Origin: Halocafeteria seosinensis
Lineage: Eukaryota > Sar > Bigyra > Bicosoecida
Length of the DNA stretch: 64,000 nt
Assembly: GCA_001687465.1 (NCBI GenBank)
Contig: LVLI01000143.1
Coordinates: 1-64,000 of the forward strand
Reading direction: 5' to 3'
In this document: positions 34,220 to 45,141 of the stretch, piece after piece
Layout of the letters: every line of letters begins with the position of its first letter
How positions within the stretch are numbered: the stretch's first letter is position 1
Program-made: the position numbers and the translations under genes
Notes under the pieces: generated by a model
Databases searched by the model: none
The model's input: the letters and a program-made list of their open reading frames with translations, nothing else
What the model was told of the DNA's origin: nothing

Positions 34220-37200
34220 ATGTCGTTTGTGGCGTTCCGAGATAGCACCAACACCATGGGATCTGCCCACAATGTTGTGGCCGGAAAACAAGAAGTTCAG
34301 GCGTCGGATTCGAAATCAAAGGATGTCACAGCTTCTCAAGCACTCGAGCTAGATACCAGTTTTGAAGGCGATAGCACACCATTTTTGGATGATCAGAGCA
34401 GTGTTGACAACGATGAGAACGCAACAGAAGATAGCAGTTTGATTTCGTTGGGGGATAGCTTAACTGCGGAGGATCTGAATTCCTCGACCAAGATTGAGGA
34501 CGAAAATGGCGCCAGCATGTCCACGAAAGCGTCTTCTACTACGGACGGTGAACAATGTGTTTCAGTATTTTTGCGAGTTCGTCCTTTCACCCAGGCTGAA
34601 GAATCGCGAAGTGAAAAGGAAGCCTTGACAGTCGTGTCTTCGTAAGTGAGATCCCTCCTCTTAAAAATGTATAGCACTAATGAAACTCCGTCCCACTTAT
34701 ATTGCAGTGAGGACGGCACGACCGCATTAGACGTAAATGGCGAGACACACAGATATCAGTTTACACGAGTGATGGGACCAGAATCCACTCAAGCCGATAT
34801 CTATGAATCCGTTGGAGCACCGGCTGTGGAGGGAGCTCTGAAGAGCAACAAATTCAGTTTCTTGTTTACTCATGGTGTGAGCAATAGTGGAAAATCTTTC
34901 ACTGTGCTCGGAAACTCGGCCAACCAAGGTTTACTTCCTCGCATTGTCTCAAACGTTGCCGAGAGCACTAAGGACAGTGACAACATGAGACTAACTCTGA
35001 GCGTACTGGAAGTAACTGGCAAGTGTATGAAGGATCTCATTGAACCTGACAACAGTGTCGTCTTTAAAGACAAGGGCAAAAAGCGTGTTTCGAATGTAAG
35101 CTATTTATTACACTTCCTTGGAAGCTGCATGCTTGACAACTTATTTCCTCATCTATCTGCTGCTTTTTCAGTTTTCGGTAGACAATCTCTCCGAGCATTC
35201 GTTCGAGAGAATGGAGAAGGCTAACTCTCTAATCAACAGTGCCCTATCACGAAGAGCAACAGCCGCAACTGGGATGAATGAAGAGAGCTCAAGGAGTCAT
35301 GCGTTGTTCATTATCAAGTGCTACTCGAGTGAGGACAAGGACGAAGAAGAGCAATGTATAGGAGGAATCACTCTTGTGGACATGGCCGGGGCTGAGAGAA
35401 TCGACAAGTCTTGTGCCTATACAGAAGGAGCTGACAATAAGGATACACAGCAAAGGTTAGTCGCTTGATATTTCTGATTCTCTCAATGAAACTGCTGGCT
35501 CAAATATTTTCCTTTCGGATTCTTGCCAGAACGAAAGAAAGCGGACAGATCAACGGATCTCTGTTTGCTCTTTTCGAGTGTTTTCGGGAGTTGCAGCGCT
35601 GCTCCAAGTCCTCCAAAAACTCAGGTACACTTGATGCTCGGAAGGTGAATCCAGTGTTCCGTCGCCAAAAGGAACCTCTAGTTAAGATCATCCAACCCTA
35701 CCTTACTGGGCAAATTGGTAAAACGAAGTCGTCCCAGGTGATGGTTTTGTTGACTGCGTATCCTGGTTACAAGGATGTGGGTGAGAAGAAGTCCGTCTTT
35801 AGGGTAAGTCATAGGAAAGGAATCTAGGATCTCACAATATGAGATTTCTGTTTATGCCCGCAATGTTTGCAGCAAGCCCAAAATGCACTTGGAACCTCAA
35901 TGAAGTTCAGTAACATCCCCTCAAGGATAAGTACGTACAGACCAAACAAATCGAAAGGCGCGAAACTGGGGCAGAGCCGTTCCAAGCGAGATCGTGATGC
36001 CGAAGATCAACTGGTCGGAACAAATACCGATGAAGATGAGTACGGAACTGCGGAATCCCCCCAGAAGCGCCGGCATACAAATGACGGTGTCGTATCTGCA
36101 CCCTTGTCGGGAAAGAAGGGCATCTACTTACACATTTTGAGAATGAAAGTGGCTAGAGAGGCTCGAGATGCTGCTATTCGTCGCTTTAGTTGCCCGACAC
36201 CAAAGTCTACAAAGAAATCTGTTTCCAAGATGAAACGAAGTACCCAAAAGCGAAATACCCCAAAAAGAGAGGAGAGCTCGACGAATGAAACTCCAAGGAA
36301 ACTTGACTTTTCATTCAAACAAAATGATGAGACTGTGGATACGAAAGCCACCGGCGAATTCCGATTCACCCAAGGATTGCTCAGTAAAATGGTAATAGGA
36401 GTCAAGCAGATCCTGGAGCCCCCTCATTCTTGCCCAGTACTTGAAAATGGTCAATTTGAAGATCATGCGGATGCAACTTACTTGAAAGAGGCTTCCACAG
36501 ATGAAAAGCAATTCATGATTGACAGGGTTCTCAACAGCGTTCGTAACCAGTTTGTAGACTTCCGAGCCCTTCAGCAGAAGAAAGACGAGGAGCTGCAGGA
36601 AGCTGAGTCGCGAGCTGAGAAGTACAAGGAAGACAATAAGGAAAAGGATGACGAGATCTTGAAAGCCAAATCCCGGATATCAGAACTCCTAGAGCGGCTA
36701 GACAATGCGGAATCAGAACGAAACGAGCTACATGCGACAGTTGCGCATAAACAAAAGGAATTGGACCAAGTAACAGAGCACTTTACATCGCGAAGAGGCG
36801 ATATGGTGAAACTGAGGACGGAGTTATCCCGTGCCCAGGCCGAATTATCCAATGTGAACTCTGACTATGAAGCACTCTCAACTGAATACGAAGAGTTAAA
36901 GGAGCAAGCGGCCTCTCTTCAAGAGACAATTGGTTTGCTCAGAGAGCAATCCGCTATGAAGCAAGAAGATCTCCGCTCAATGGGAGAACGAGCTGTAGTT
37001 TATGGAAGCACGGAGATTGCTTCGCTGAAGAAGCAACTAGAAGATTCCAACTGTACGAAGCAGGAATTGCAGGGTAGGATTGCTTCATTAGGCAAAGAAA
37101 ATTCGACATTTCGGCAGCAGCTCGCTAGCGTAGAGGAAGACTTAAACAAAGCGTCGCAATTAAACAAGAGCTACTCAGAGTCTCTTGCTGAGACCCAAGC

Positions 37201-38902
37201 GGACAACTCTGCTCTCCAAGAACGACTTAGAAGGGTGGAGACTCAAAACCGCGAGCAACATGCTAACATGAAGGCTAGAATCATTGCCGCCAAGAATTCC
37301 CGTAGAGAGCTTAGTGCTCAACTGGAAGATCATAAGGAACAACTACACAAAACGCAGGAACAAAAAGCAAGGGAAGTATTAAGTTTGTCTCAGCAACTTG
37401 AATCCACTAAAACGGAATTAGATCGGTTGAAAGTTGAATTCCAAACGCAATCCAGCTCATTGAGAGAAACACGAGAAGCTGATAGAGCAGAAACGGGAAA
37501 GACATTTGCCAAGCTTCAGCGAGAATTACGCGTCAAGTCTGATAGAATCATGCTGCTCAATCAGAGAGTGCATGTAGCTGAAGGGAATTTGACTGAGCGA
37601 GGCTATGCATTAGTTGCTTCAAAAGAGAGGCAGGCCAATCAAGAATTAGCTGTTCTTAGTTTGCAAAAAGAGCTGCAAGAACTGGAAGAGTCTAAAGTCG
37701 TTGCGGAACTGGATAGCAGCGAGATAAAACGGGCCCTTGATGGCAAAACAAGAAGAGCTTCTGAGCTAGAGGAGCAAGTAGCATCACTGGATAATGCGCG
37801 AAGCAAGCTGCAAAAATGCTTGGAAACTAGGACAGAAAACGAACAGCGTTTCAAACAAGAGGCTGAGCAAAAGCGTGGCCAGATTGAAGAGCTGCATCAG
37901 GCACTCCAAGAAACGCGTCGTGAACTGGGAGATACGCGGCAAGAGTTGCAAGCGTACTCGAACAATTACGTATCTACCAAAACTGATCTTGAAGCCGAGA
38001 ACCAGGAGCTGAAGGAAACTATCGCGTCCCTGGAGAAGGAGTTGGACTCCACTCGACAGTCGTTGGAAAGAGTGCAATCACATTACGTGGAAATGTTTAA
38101 AGAGCGGAAGCAGCTCGAAGAGGTACTAGGGATTCCTCAAAACGAGGTGTCCGTTGCGCCTGTTGAGCCTACTCGTTCGGCACAGGAGCAGACTAAGAAT
38201 CTGACATACGCTCAGACTGTTTCTTTCAAGATGTCTAAGAGTGCACAAACTCAGTGCCAGAATAGCATCACCCCTAGGGATAGTAATTCTGCAGAATCCC
38301 TTATCGAGACCTTGACGACCCAGGCTTGTGCGAAGGACGGTGAACTCCTGAATACAATCCGTCGAATTAAGGACGGTCGTGAGCAAATCATCCAGAGAAT
38401 AAACCAGCTTAACCGGCTTAAGAAGAAGTTAGAGTCGCAATTAACAGAGGAGAGTGGACGCCGAGAGAAAGTGGAGAAGCAACTAGCTGAATCCAACCGA
38501 GAACTAACTTCCCTTCGGTCGCAGGTACAAACCGAAATTGAGCCAAAGAACCACAAGATTAAGAGCCTGGAATCAAAACAGAAACTGTTACGTTCTTTAA
38601 TAGCTTCACTTGTCTCAGGACTTCGCCACAAAAGATCTTGGAGAAAAACTGCGGCTGTGGCCTGGGCCAATTTCTTGGGCGTCAACCGCGAAGAGTTATG
38701 CCGCGCATTCCTCGAAGGAAGGTACGAAAAGTTCGAGAGAGCTCTTGCAGACGAATGCGGCAACACTGTCGCTGAATATTTTGTGGAGATCATGGACTCG
38801 TACTCAGCCGATACTAAGGATTCCATCCCGGCAAAGGTGTCGGATGACTCAGAAGCTTTCAGCGACTTCACTAAAGCTGGCAGAAATGGAAAGCCTGTTT
38901 AG
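34220..38902 (+). CDS. Kinesin-6-like (KIF20/MKLP2-type) motor protein
   Basis: Exons 34220-34641, 34708-35095, 35172-35455, 35530-35803, 35873-38902; 1465 residues. After an acidic N-terminus the motor begins near residue 120 (VSVFLRVRPFT). P-loop GVSNSGKS is at 197-204, and its surroundings (FTHGVSNSGKSFTVLG, then GLLPRI) resemble the GVTNSGKT of KIF20. Switch I NEESSRSH starts at 306 and switch II DMAGAE at 340-345. INGSLFALFECFREL and a degenerate FRRQKEPLVKIIQPYLTG close the motor. A neck/linker with basic Ser/Thr-Pro motifs precedes a long coiled coil (about 690-1210), a second coil (about 1290-1365) and a C-terminal globular end. Known: kinesin-6 motors act on the spindle midzone and in cytokinesis. 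Inferred here from the motor, coil layout and E2F-type promoter. Confidence 0.9.
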
Positions 38903-38912
38903 ATTTGTAGTT

Positions 38913-39126
38913 CTCGTATAAGGGTAATCCTATAAAGCGATAGAAGACCCAAATAAGTAAGTTAGCAAAGCACCCTAATAACACAAGTATTCATGAACGC
39001 TCTACATAGGTGTGATTCCCTCGTATAAGGGTAATCGTATAAGCCGATAGAAGACCCAAATAAGTAAGTTACCAAAGCACCCTAAGAACACAAGTATTAA
39101 TGAACGCTCTACATAGGTGTGATTCC
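38913..39126. repeat. 107-bp tandem duplication between convergent genes
   Basis: Copy 1 is 38913-39019 and copy 2 is 39020-39126, differing at only a few positions. Both start ctcgtataagggtaatc and end gctctacataggtgtgattcc. It lies between the kinesin stop (38902) and the GTPase stop (39205), so it may sit in overlapping 3' UTRs or terminators. Confidence 0.9.
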
Positions 39127-39204
39127 TCTTGAGGCAACCATTCTCGCCGTAGATGGCAGTACATTAGGGATCTGGAAATATTAAAGAATGATGCCCTTAA
39201 CTGC

Positions 39205-41146
39205 TCATTCGTCTGAATACTCATCCATTTGGGAATCAGATATGTACTCTCTATAAAGTTGGTCGTGAAATGCAAGCATCGTTGCTGCATTCACTTTGTA
39301 CTCATATAGCTGGTCAAGTTCCTGCTTCGATTTCACCGGGAGATTCCGCATGCGGCAGCTCACCAACTGTGCCAAAGTTGAGATAATCAGAAACAGCACC
39401 CCGAACACTAACAGACGGGTTGCCGTATCTCCAACCCCTACGGCATCCATGACGTGATAGTAATAGTCTTGGGATATCTGAGTCTGTTCAAATATAGTTT
39501 GCATTAAGTCATTCTGAGCGACGAATGAAGGAAGATGCTTCTTCCAAGCCCATAACGTATCCAAGAAAACAGTAAAGAAAAGGATCGGCAGTAGCAACCA
39601 CATGAAAAGAACCTTATATTTCCACCATGCACTCTGTTTTGCACGTCTCCTGGCTTGTTCCGTTAGCTCTTTTTCCACTTCGTCAATGAGGGACTCACAG
39701 TCCGCTTTCAGTTGGTTCATATTCGTTTGAACTTTGGACTGAATAGTTTCATCGATATCGTCCACTAACCTATACAAACTGTTAGACTCATCACTGAAGG
39801 CTCTGCGCTCTTCTGCCTCTGTATCTGCAGTTTCCTTTTGTTGAGGAATCCACATTGTCGGTACCTCAAGCCCATGGGTGTTGGACACATTATCTGATAG
39901 CCTCTTTGTAAGTTGAACCAGCAATTTCGAGAGATCCTCTCGATTGTTTACAGAGTCTGCCTTCGTCAAAAAGTAGCGCATCTTTCGATGATGCTTGGCG
40001 TCCTGCAAAACAGGAAATCAAGTCAACACATTCGGGGTTTACAGCCTAAACTCGTCTTCTAAGCCTGTGCTTACGTTCAATGCTCTGACCACCGACATCG
40101 TTCGGGTGCAATTGGATCCACCATGAGGATCCATGAAGACGAAGATGATATCAGATATTGCTGCAAGCCTTTCAATGAGTTTGTTTGGATCAAAGGGGTA
40201 CACAATACCGCCATCAACTAATCCCGGTGTATCGATGAAGTCCACCATAGGAAATTCTCGGGCTTTAGACGTCGAAACATTTACTTCCAGATGCTCATAA
40301 AAACCTGATAAGCACACAAGCGAGACATACTCATGACTCTGTTTGGCTTCAAAAAAGACATGATGCCCAGTATAGCCACACACCATTAACATCTTCCCCC
40401 GACAAACCTGGTTCTCGATTCCCACCCAGGGCCATCTGGATATGTTTATGCTGCTGTAATGCCGACTGCCCTTTCAGAATTTGATCACGCTTGCCGAATG
40501 TAACAATACCGAACCCTTTCGTCTCCACAGCCATGCCTGTATTAGTGTCAAAATCAAGCATGATTCCTTAGCATTCCTCGGCTAGGACCTCCAATCTTGG
40601 AAGGACTTGTTCTCCTTACCTGTTCGCTGTAGCTGCTTCTGGATGTACCAGTTGATAAAAGAAGATTTGCCTGACAAGCTAATAGTCCATAGGTGGTGAT
40701 AAATACTGTATAATGCCTTTATACTGTATGAAAGGAATTCTAGTCCATACCTGCACTATGGTTCCCCACAATCAGTACTGTAATTCGTTTCCTTGGGTGA
40801 ATAAAGTCCAATCCCACGGCCTTGCCCATTGTCTCCAATGACACCTCCCCGAGAGCCTTGGAAGCCTGCAGTATAATGCATTTAAAGGCATCAAAATACA
40901 TGAAAGGAATTCTTGCTTCTCTCATGCGCTGCAGAGAAGAACCCACCTTTTCCGGGTTGCTATAGCAATAATACACTTGGTCCAGGATCCTGCAAGTAGC
41001 ACGTACCGATGGAATAGATGCTATAGAATGTCATGGGAGACTTCATTATATCGTACATACCTCTCCACGAGAGCATTGCCCTCGCGAGAATCTGAGGCCG
41101 AGCCTTGATTCTTTTTGCCTCCTTTCTTCCCCATTTTATCTTCCAT
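39205..41146 (-). CDS. Dynamin-superfamily GTPase with two C-terminal TM segments
   Basis: Six exons (minus): 41146-41061, 40989-40751, 40670-40620, 40566-40408, 40304-40075, 40002-39205; 520 residues, all phases consistent. A Lys/Gly-rich start (MEDKMGKKGGKKNQG) and a helical segment precede the G domain: G1 GNHSAGKS (104-111, split by an intron), G3 DTPG (203-206) and G4 TKAD (268-271). A coiled helical stretch (about 325-380) leads to two TMs (about 386-405 and 452-469) and a short cytosolic tail. Layout resembles EHD/sarcalumenin-like dynamin-family GTPases with a membrane hairpin. Inferred: nucleotide-driven membrane remodelling or tethering, GTPase facing the cytosol. The compartment is not evident. 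No EH domain is present. Confidence 0.82.
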
Positions 41147-42094
41147 TGGTATCAACCCGTACTACGACACCTCTAATGGTTCTCGTAAACTAGTCTATCA
41201 AAATCTATCGTCCTAGTAGAGATACAAAGATGACCTGCATGAATGGACGAGCGACCACTCGAATACCTTTTTTGTAGTTTTATTGTAGGGGGCTCTATAG
41301 GGGGGCATGGTCCCCATGATTCATCTTCACATCTTTGTCTAGTGTTATTATGGAACACGTTCGTCCCATAATACTGTAATATATAAGTAAAGTGCACTTA
41401 TATCTATACTTTGAGTGGATTTTTTCGGTTACAGTCCACGTTAATAGTCCAGAAATCCAACTGGAATTTCAACACAGGAGTCAGGGAGCAGATATTCGAC
41501 TATACAAGGCAATTATGGCTCCCACACAACTACAGACAGAAAATACCAGTACACATCCAACTCACTCAAACAGTGATCCTGAAATACTGGCTGCCGCAAG
41601 GTTTCATTCAGAGGAAAGAGCCAACCTTGCTCCCAAGTTGGTTCCCACGTTGAATTCCTCTCATTCAATTGACCCACTACACACTAATGTATGCAATAAG
41701 GATACGCACACGTATACATACATAAAAGCACGTGTTCTTCGGCATCAACCACTGCCTTTGCTCTTCTCTAGAATTCCTTTCCCGAGAACAGATCGTCTTT
41801 TCACCGTCATCTTGACTGGGCGGATCTAGGGTCCCCATATAGCAGTATCTAGCCTCCATATACACAGGATATCCTATCGCAGGCGTGCAAGCTTATCGAA
41901 CTTGAGCTCCGCCTTTTACTGAGCTTAACCGAGCTTGCATCCATAAATGCGTACTTGCATGAATGCAACTTTTTAGAGTCGCTTCGGCGACTTTCCCATA
42001 TTAAAACACATTAACAGTGAAAGATAGAAACATCCCCGCATCGATGCTACTTACTGTATCAGCAGTGGAATTCTGGAAGTGTCATTTGCATTGG
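41147..42094. other. Intergenic, no gene recognised
   Basis: The open frames here are short and compositionally unlike the neighbouring genes. The region lies between the GTPase start and the NHL gene stop, so it should hold the GTPase promoter and the NHL 3' UTR. Confidence 0.45.
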
Positions 42095-43868
42095 CTAGAA
42101 GTGCATATTGCGAATGGAGCTAAATGGAGAACCTGAAGTCACTTTCGATTCGACGCGATGAGGGGGGTGCCACTTATGCAATGTCCCTGAACCTGTCAAT
42201 GCCAGATTGGATTTCACGGGATCGTATTTCGAGGGATGCGAACCAAACATTCGCTTCCGTCGAGAGGCTTCCTGCTCCTTGTGGGCGATATACGCGAGAG
42301 TACTACGGATACTTAGCTTCAGTTCCGAATCATCCTCGGATGAAACATTGGTCAGTTGCTCAGAAGCCTTTATGAGCTCCTTCTCTGAAAGTGTGCGGTT
42401 TACTAAGCTTAGCAGTGGATGCCCAATTCGCCGTGCGGAGATTGAGAAGCAGCCCCGGATGACAAAGTTGCCCTTGTCGACTATCAGAAGCATCTCAGCA
42501 TTACAGTGGACATGACCAAGCTTCAGCGGAGAGGCAGAGTGCTCTTCGATATCAATCTTGGCAAATGCGACGGGATCCCTGAACATGCTCTGTTGTATAA
42601 GGGAGTTGTGATAGCCACCTCGGCATTTGTCGACTCCAGATTCTGCTTTTGGGACGCTGTTCCATGTAGATACTACGGCGTAGCGATGGCGTATTCCAAG
42701 TATTTGGGTCTCAGTGGAAGCGACGCTACCAGTATTTGTTTCGCCAGCAACTAGCGAAATATCCCAGGGTTCAGAAGACTCATCGTCACTATCGGATACC
42801 GTTGTCTCTGACGATCCGAGCAGACGTAGTGCTCCATTTTTCGTGTCAGCGATCAGTACACCCTCTCCGGCGACAATATGCATACCTCGCGGTTCATTAA
42901 ATAAAGCTGCATTTGCTGGACCGTCCTGATACCCAGCAGATGCTTCCTGTGCATCTACGCTGGCCGTCGGGAGGAGGATGCCACCCGCGATAGTTGTAAC
43001 TTCGTACTCCTGTAAGTTGTCGGTGGCAGGGTCGCCATCAGCAGGTCTATGAATTGCTCGAATGCAATGGGCACCAGTGTCGCTAACGAGAATAGCCCCT
43101 TGGGAATCTATGACGAGGGAAGTAGGCTCCACGAAACATGCACTTGACAGCAACCCGTCGCTCTGTCCTCGACCGCTTGCTTGAGACACCGTCTCTAAAG
43201 TCCACGCCGCTGCGTCTTGCTGTTCTAGACGGCGCAGGCAGCTGTTGCCCGTATCCGCTATCAATAATGATCTATCCTGCAGTAGAGCTATGCCTTCAGG
43301 TCTACTTAGCCGAGTATGAGTTCCATGCCCATCCTTGAGTCCCTGTTTGCCATCTCCAGCAATCACTTCATCCTGCAGCACAGCCAAGCCACCGGCGTGT
43401 TTCCCCCCAGGCACTCCCAATTTGATCCTTCTTATTCGATGATGCCCCGTATCGCATAGGCACACTGTAAATTTAGTCCTAAACTTCAATGAGATGTGCT
43501 TTTGTTTCCTCTCTGACGGCGAAAAGACTTCTGTCAATATCGGACACGTTGGCCGTAGGAAAGGGTGCAGTCCTTTCAATTTCTCGAGCTTTAACTCATC
43601 CCTTAAGGTCGATGCAAATAGCAGACTCGAACAGTGGTCGTCACAAATGAGAAATCCTGTTGATGAGGGTAAAGCTAATATACTATTGGGCGAATGGAGC
43701 CGGGTGTGATCTAGGGGACCTTCTCTGATACCACGTTTACCTGCAGGCACAAATGCACTTTAAGAAAGTCCTATACGCAAGCAGGAAGGGTAACTACGGC
43801 TCACCATCACCAATTAGTGTCCCTACGACCAGAGTCGAGGAGCTCGAGATCCTATCTTCCGCGTTCAT
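42095..43868 (-). CDS. NHL-repeat beta-propeller protein
   Basis: Two exons (minus), 43868-43805 and 43740-42095, giving 569 residues. The intron (gtgagc donor, cctgcag acceptor) splits the GDGKRG turn of the first NHL repeat, so VVGTLIGD joins GKRGIREGPLDHTRLHSP. NHL units are visible as repeated G-x-D-G / LxxPxGI / LLIADTGNxCLRRL patterns: IADTGNSCLRR, VSDTGAHCIRAI, IADTKNGALRLL, IVDKGNFVIRG. CDTGHHRIRRI also appears inside a less regular stretch. This makes about a six-bladed propeller followed by a basic helical tail. There is no RING, B-box or TM, unlike TRIM-NHL proteins. Known: NHL propellers bind proteins or RNA. The specific role is unknown. ATG 43868 is the best visible start. Confidence 0.8.
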
Positions 43869-45141
43869 TGCGCCAGCAGACACAACAGAAATCGGACTCC
43901 GTCACTTCCAAAATGAAGATGAGCAACGTCTACAACGTTGCATTGCTTCCCCGCGGAGTAGGGGGACTCTACCTACACCTATTGTGTAGTCAAAAACGAC
44001 ACTGTGCTTTTTGGTTGATCTATAATACTCTGTTCATTGGTTCATGTACAGTCAATAATGTTTCCGATGGCCATCCAGTCAATTTTGAAGGACTGGCTCG
44101 CAACTCTTTGAAACCGCAGACAGGAAGAAACTCTTCTGGCCATCGGGTTAAATATCAGAAATGCCGCAGTTGGTTGAGAAACTTTAGACCTGCTGCTTCA
44201 GTGACTGCCTGGCAAACAGTACGAGGATGTCCGTCATGTTCGCTGGTAATCCTGCGTCGACGAATATCGAGAATTCTAAGCAATAATTGGTCTCTTCGCA
44301 TGCGGGATGCCTCAAAACAAAATTTTGATACGGTAGATTAGCTCAGTGCTTTTTGTTGTTATCACACACGAGAGTTGGTAGAGGAGAGAGTCCTCTTCTT
44401 GTATTGCTTTGAAGCTCTAAGTTGGAAGAGACGAGCCAATGAAGTACAATGAAGCCAGATTAAGCTTTCGTTGACCTCTCTATGGATTGGTCTTCCTCAT
44501 TGGTTTCCTCATATAGACTCATTTTGATTAAAGGAGGTGCGTTTGCAAGCCACTAACCTAAAACGTGCCTTACGTAGAGTTCTCATGTCCGCTTCAAACT
44601 TGTCAGTGAGCGAGACGCAAACATTTCACGTTTTCCAACCTAGTTCCCCTGAACGCCTGAAGCCTGCCCTCAATCATCAAGCACATCCAACACAATTCCA
44701 TATCCATATCGACCGAGTCACGGCTTCTATGATGATGACTGACTCGGGAGAAGCCTTCTCAATTATGTTCTCGGGGTATTCTGAAACATTTGTTTGGTGG
44801 CTTTGCTCACCCGCTCCAGCGGCTGGCAGCTTCTTCATCAAAAAAAAAAAAGCAAGTCAATACGAGAGTATTGAGGCTCGCCTATACTATTTGGCTTATA
44901 TGTAAATATCTACAAAGTATATCTATTGTCTCCATGGGTCCTCTGTGGATTGAACATTGTGTCTAGAAGAATCCCAAGAGCTGGGGCGCAGCGCAAAGGG
45001 GCCTCGTAGGGGACCACAAGAAAAAGGAATTCTACGTATAGGACGTTCTGTATCTGTCCCAAGGGGCCCTAAACACCCTGTTATCGGTGTCGAAAATCCG
45101 TTGAACCCAGTCTTTTTTTTCTTTTCTTTTTCGCTCAGAAA
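43869..45141. other. Intergenic, divergent promoters
   Basis: Separates the minus-strand NHL gene and the plus-strand HRD1-like gene. Two plus-strand open frames (43817-44341 and 44537-44905) lack domains and are not accepted. A run of A at about 44840-44850 and a T-rich tract (45113-45132) just before the HRD1 ATG are visible. Confidence 0.45.

Noticed and set aside
41392-41829. 145-codon plus-strand frame
   Set aside because: Its composition is unlike neighbouring genes, with no motif or conserved segment visible.
43817-44341. 174-codon plus-strand frame
   Set aside because: It overlaps exon 1 of the NHL gene on the other strand, which has a precise splice and domain match.
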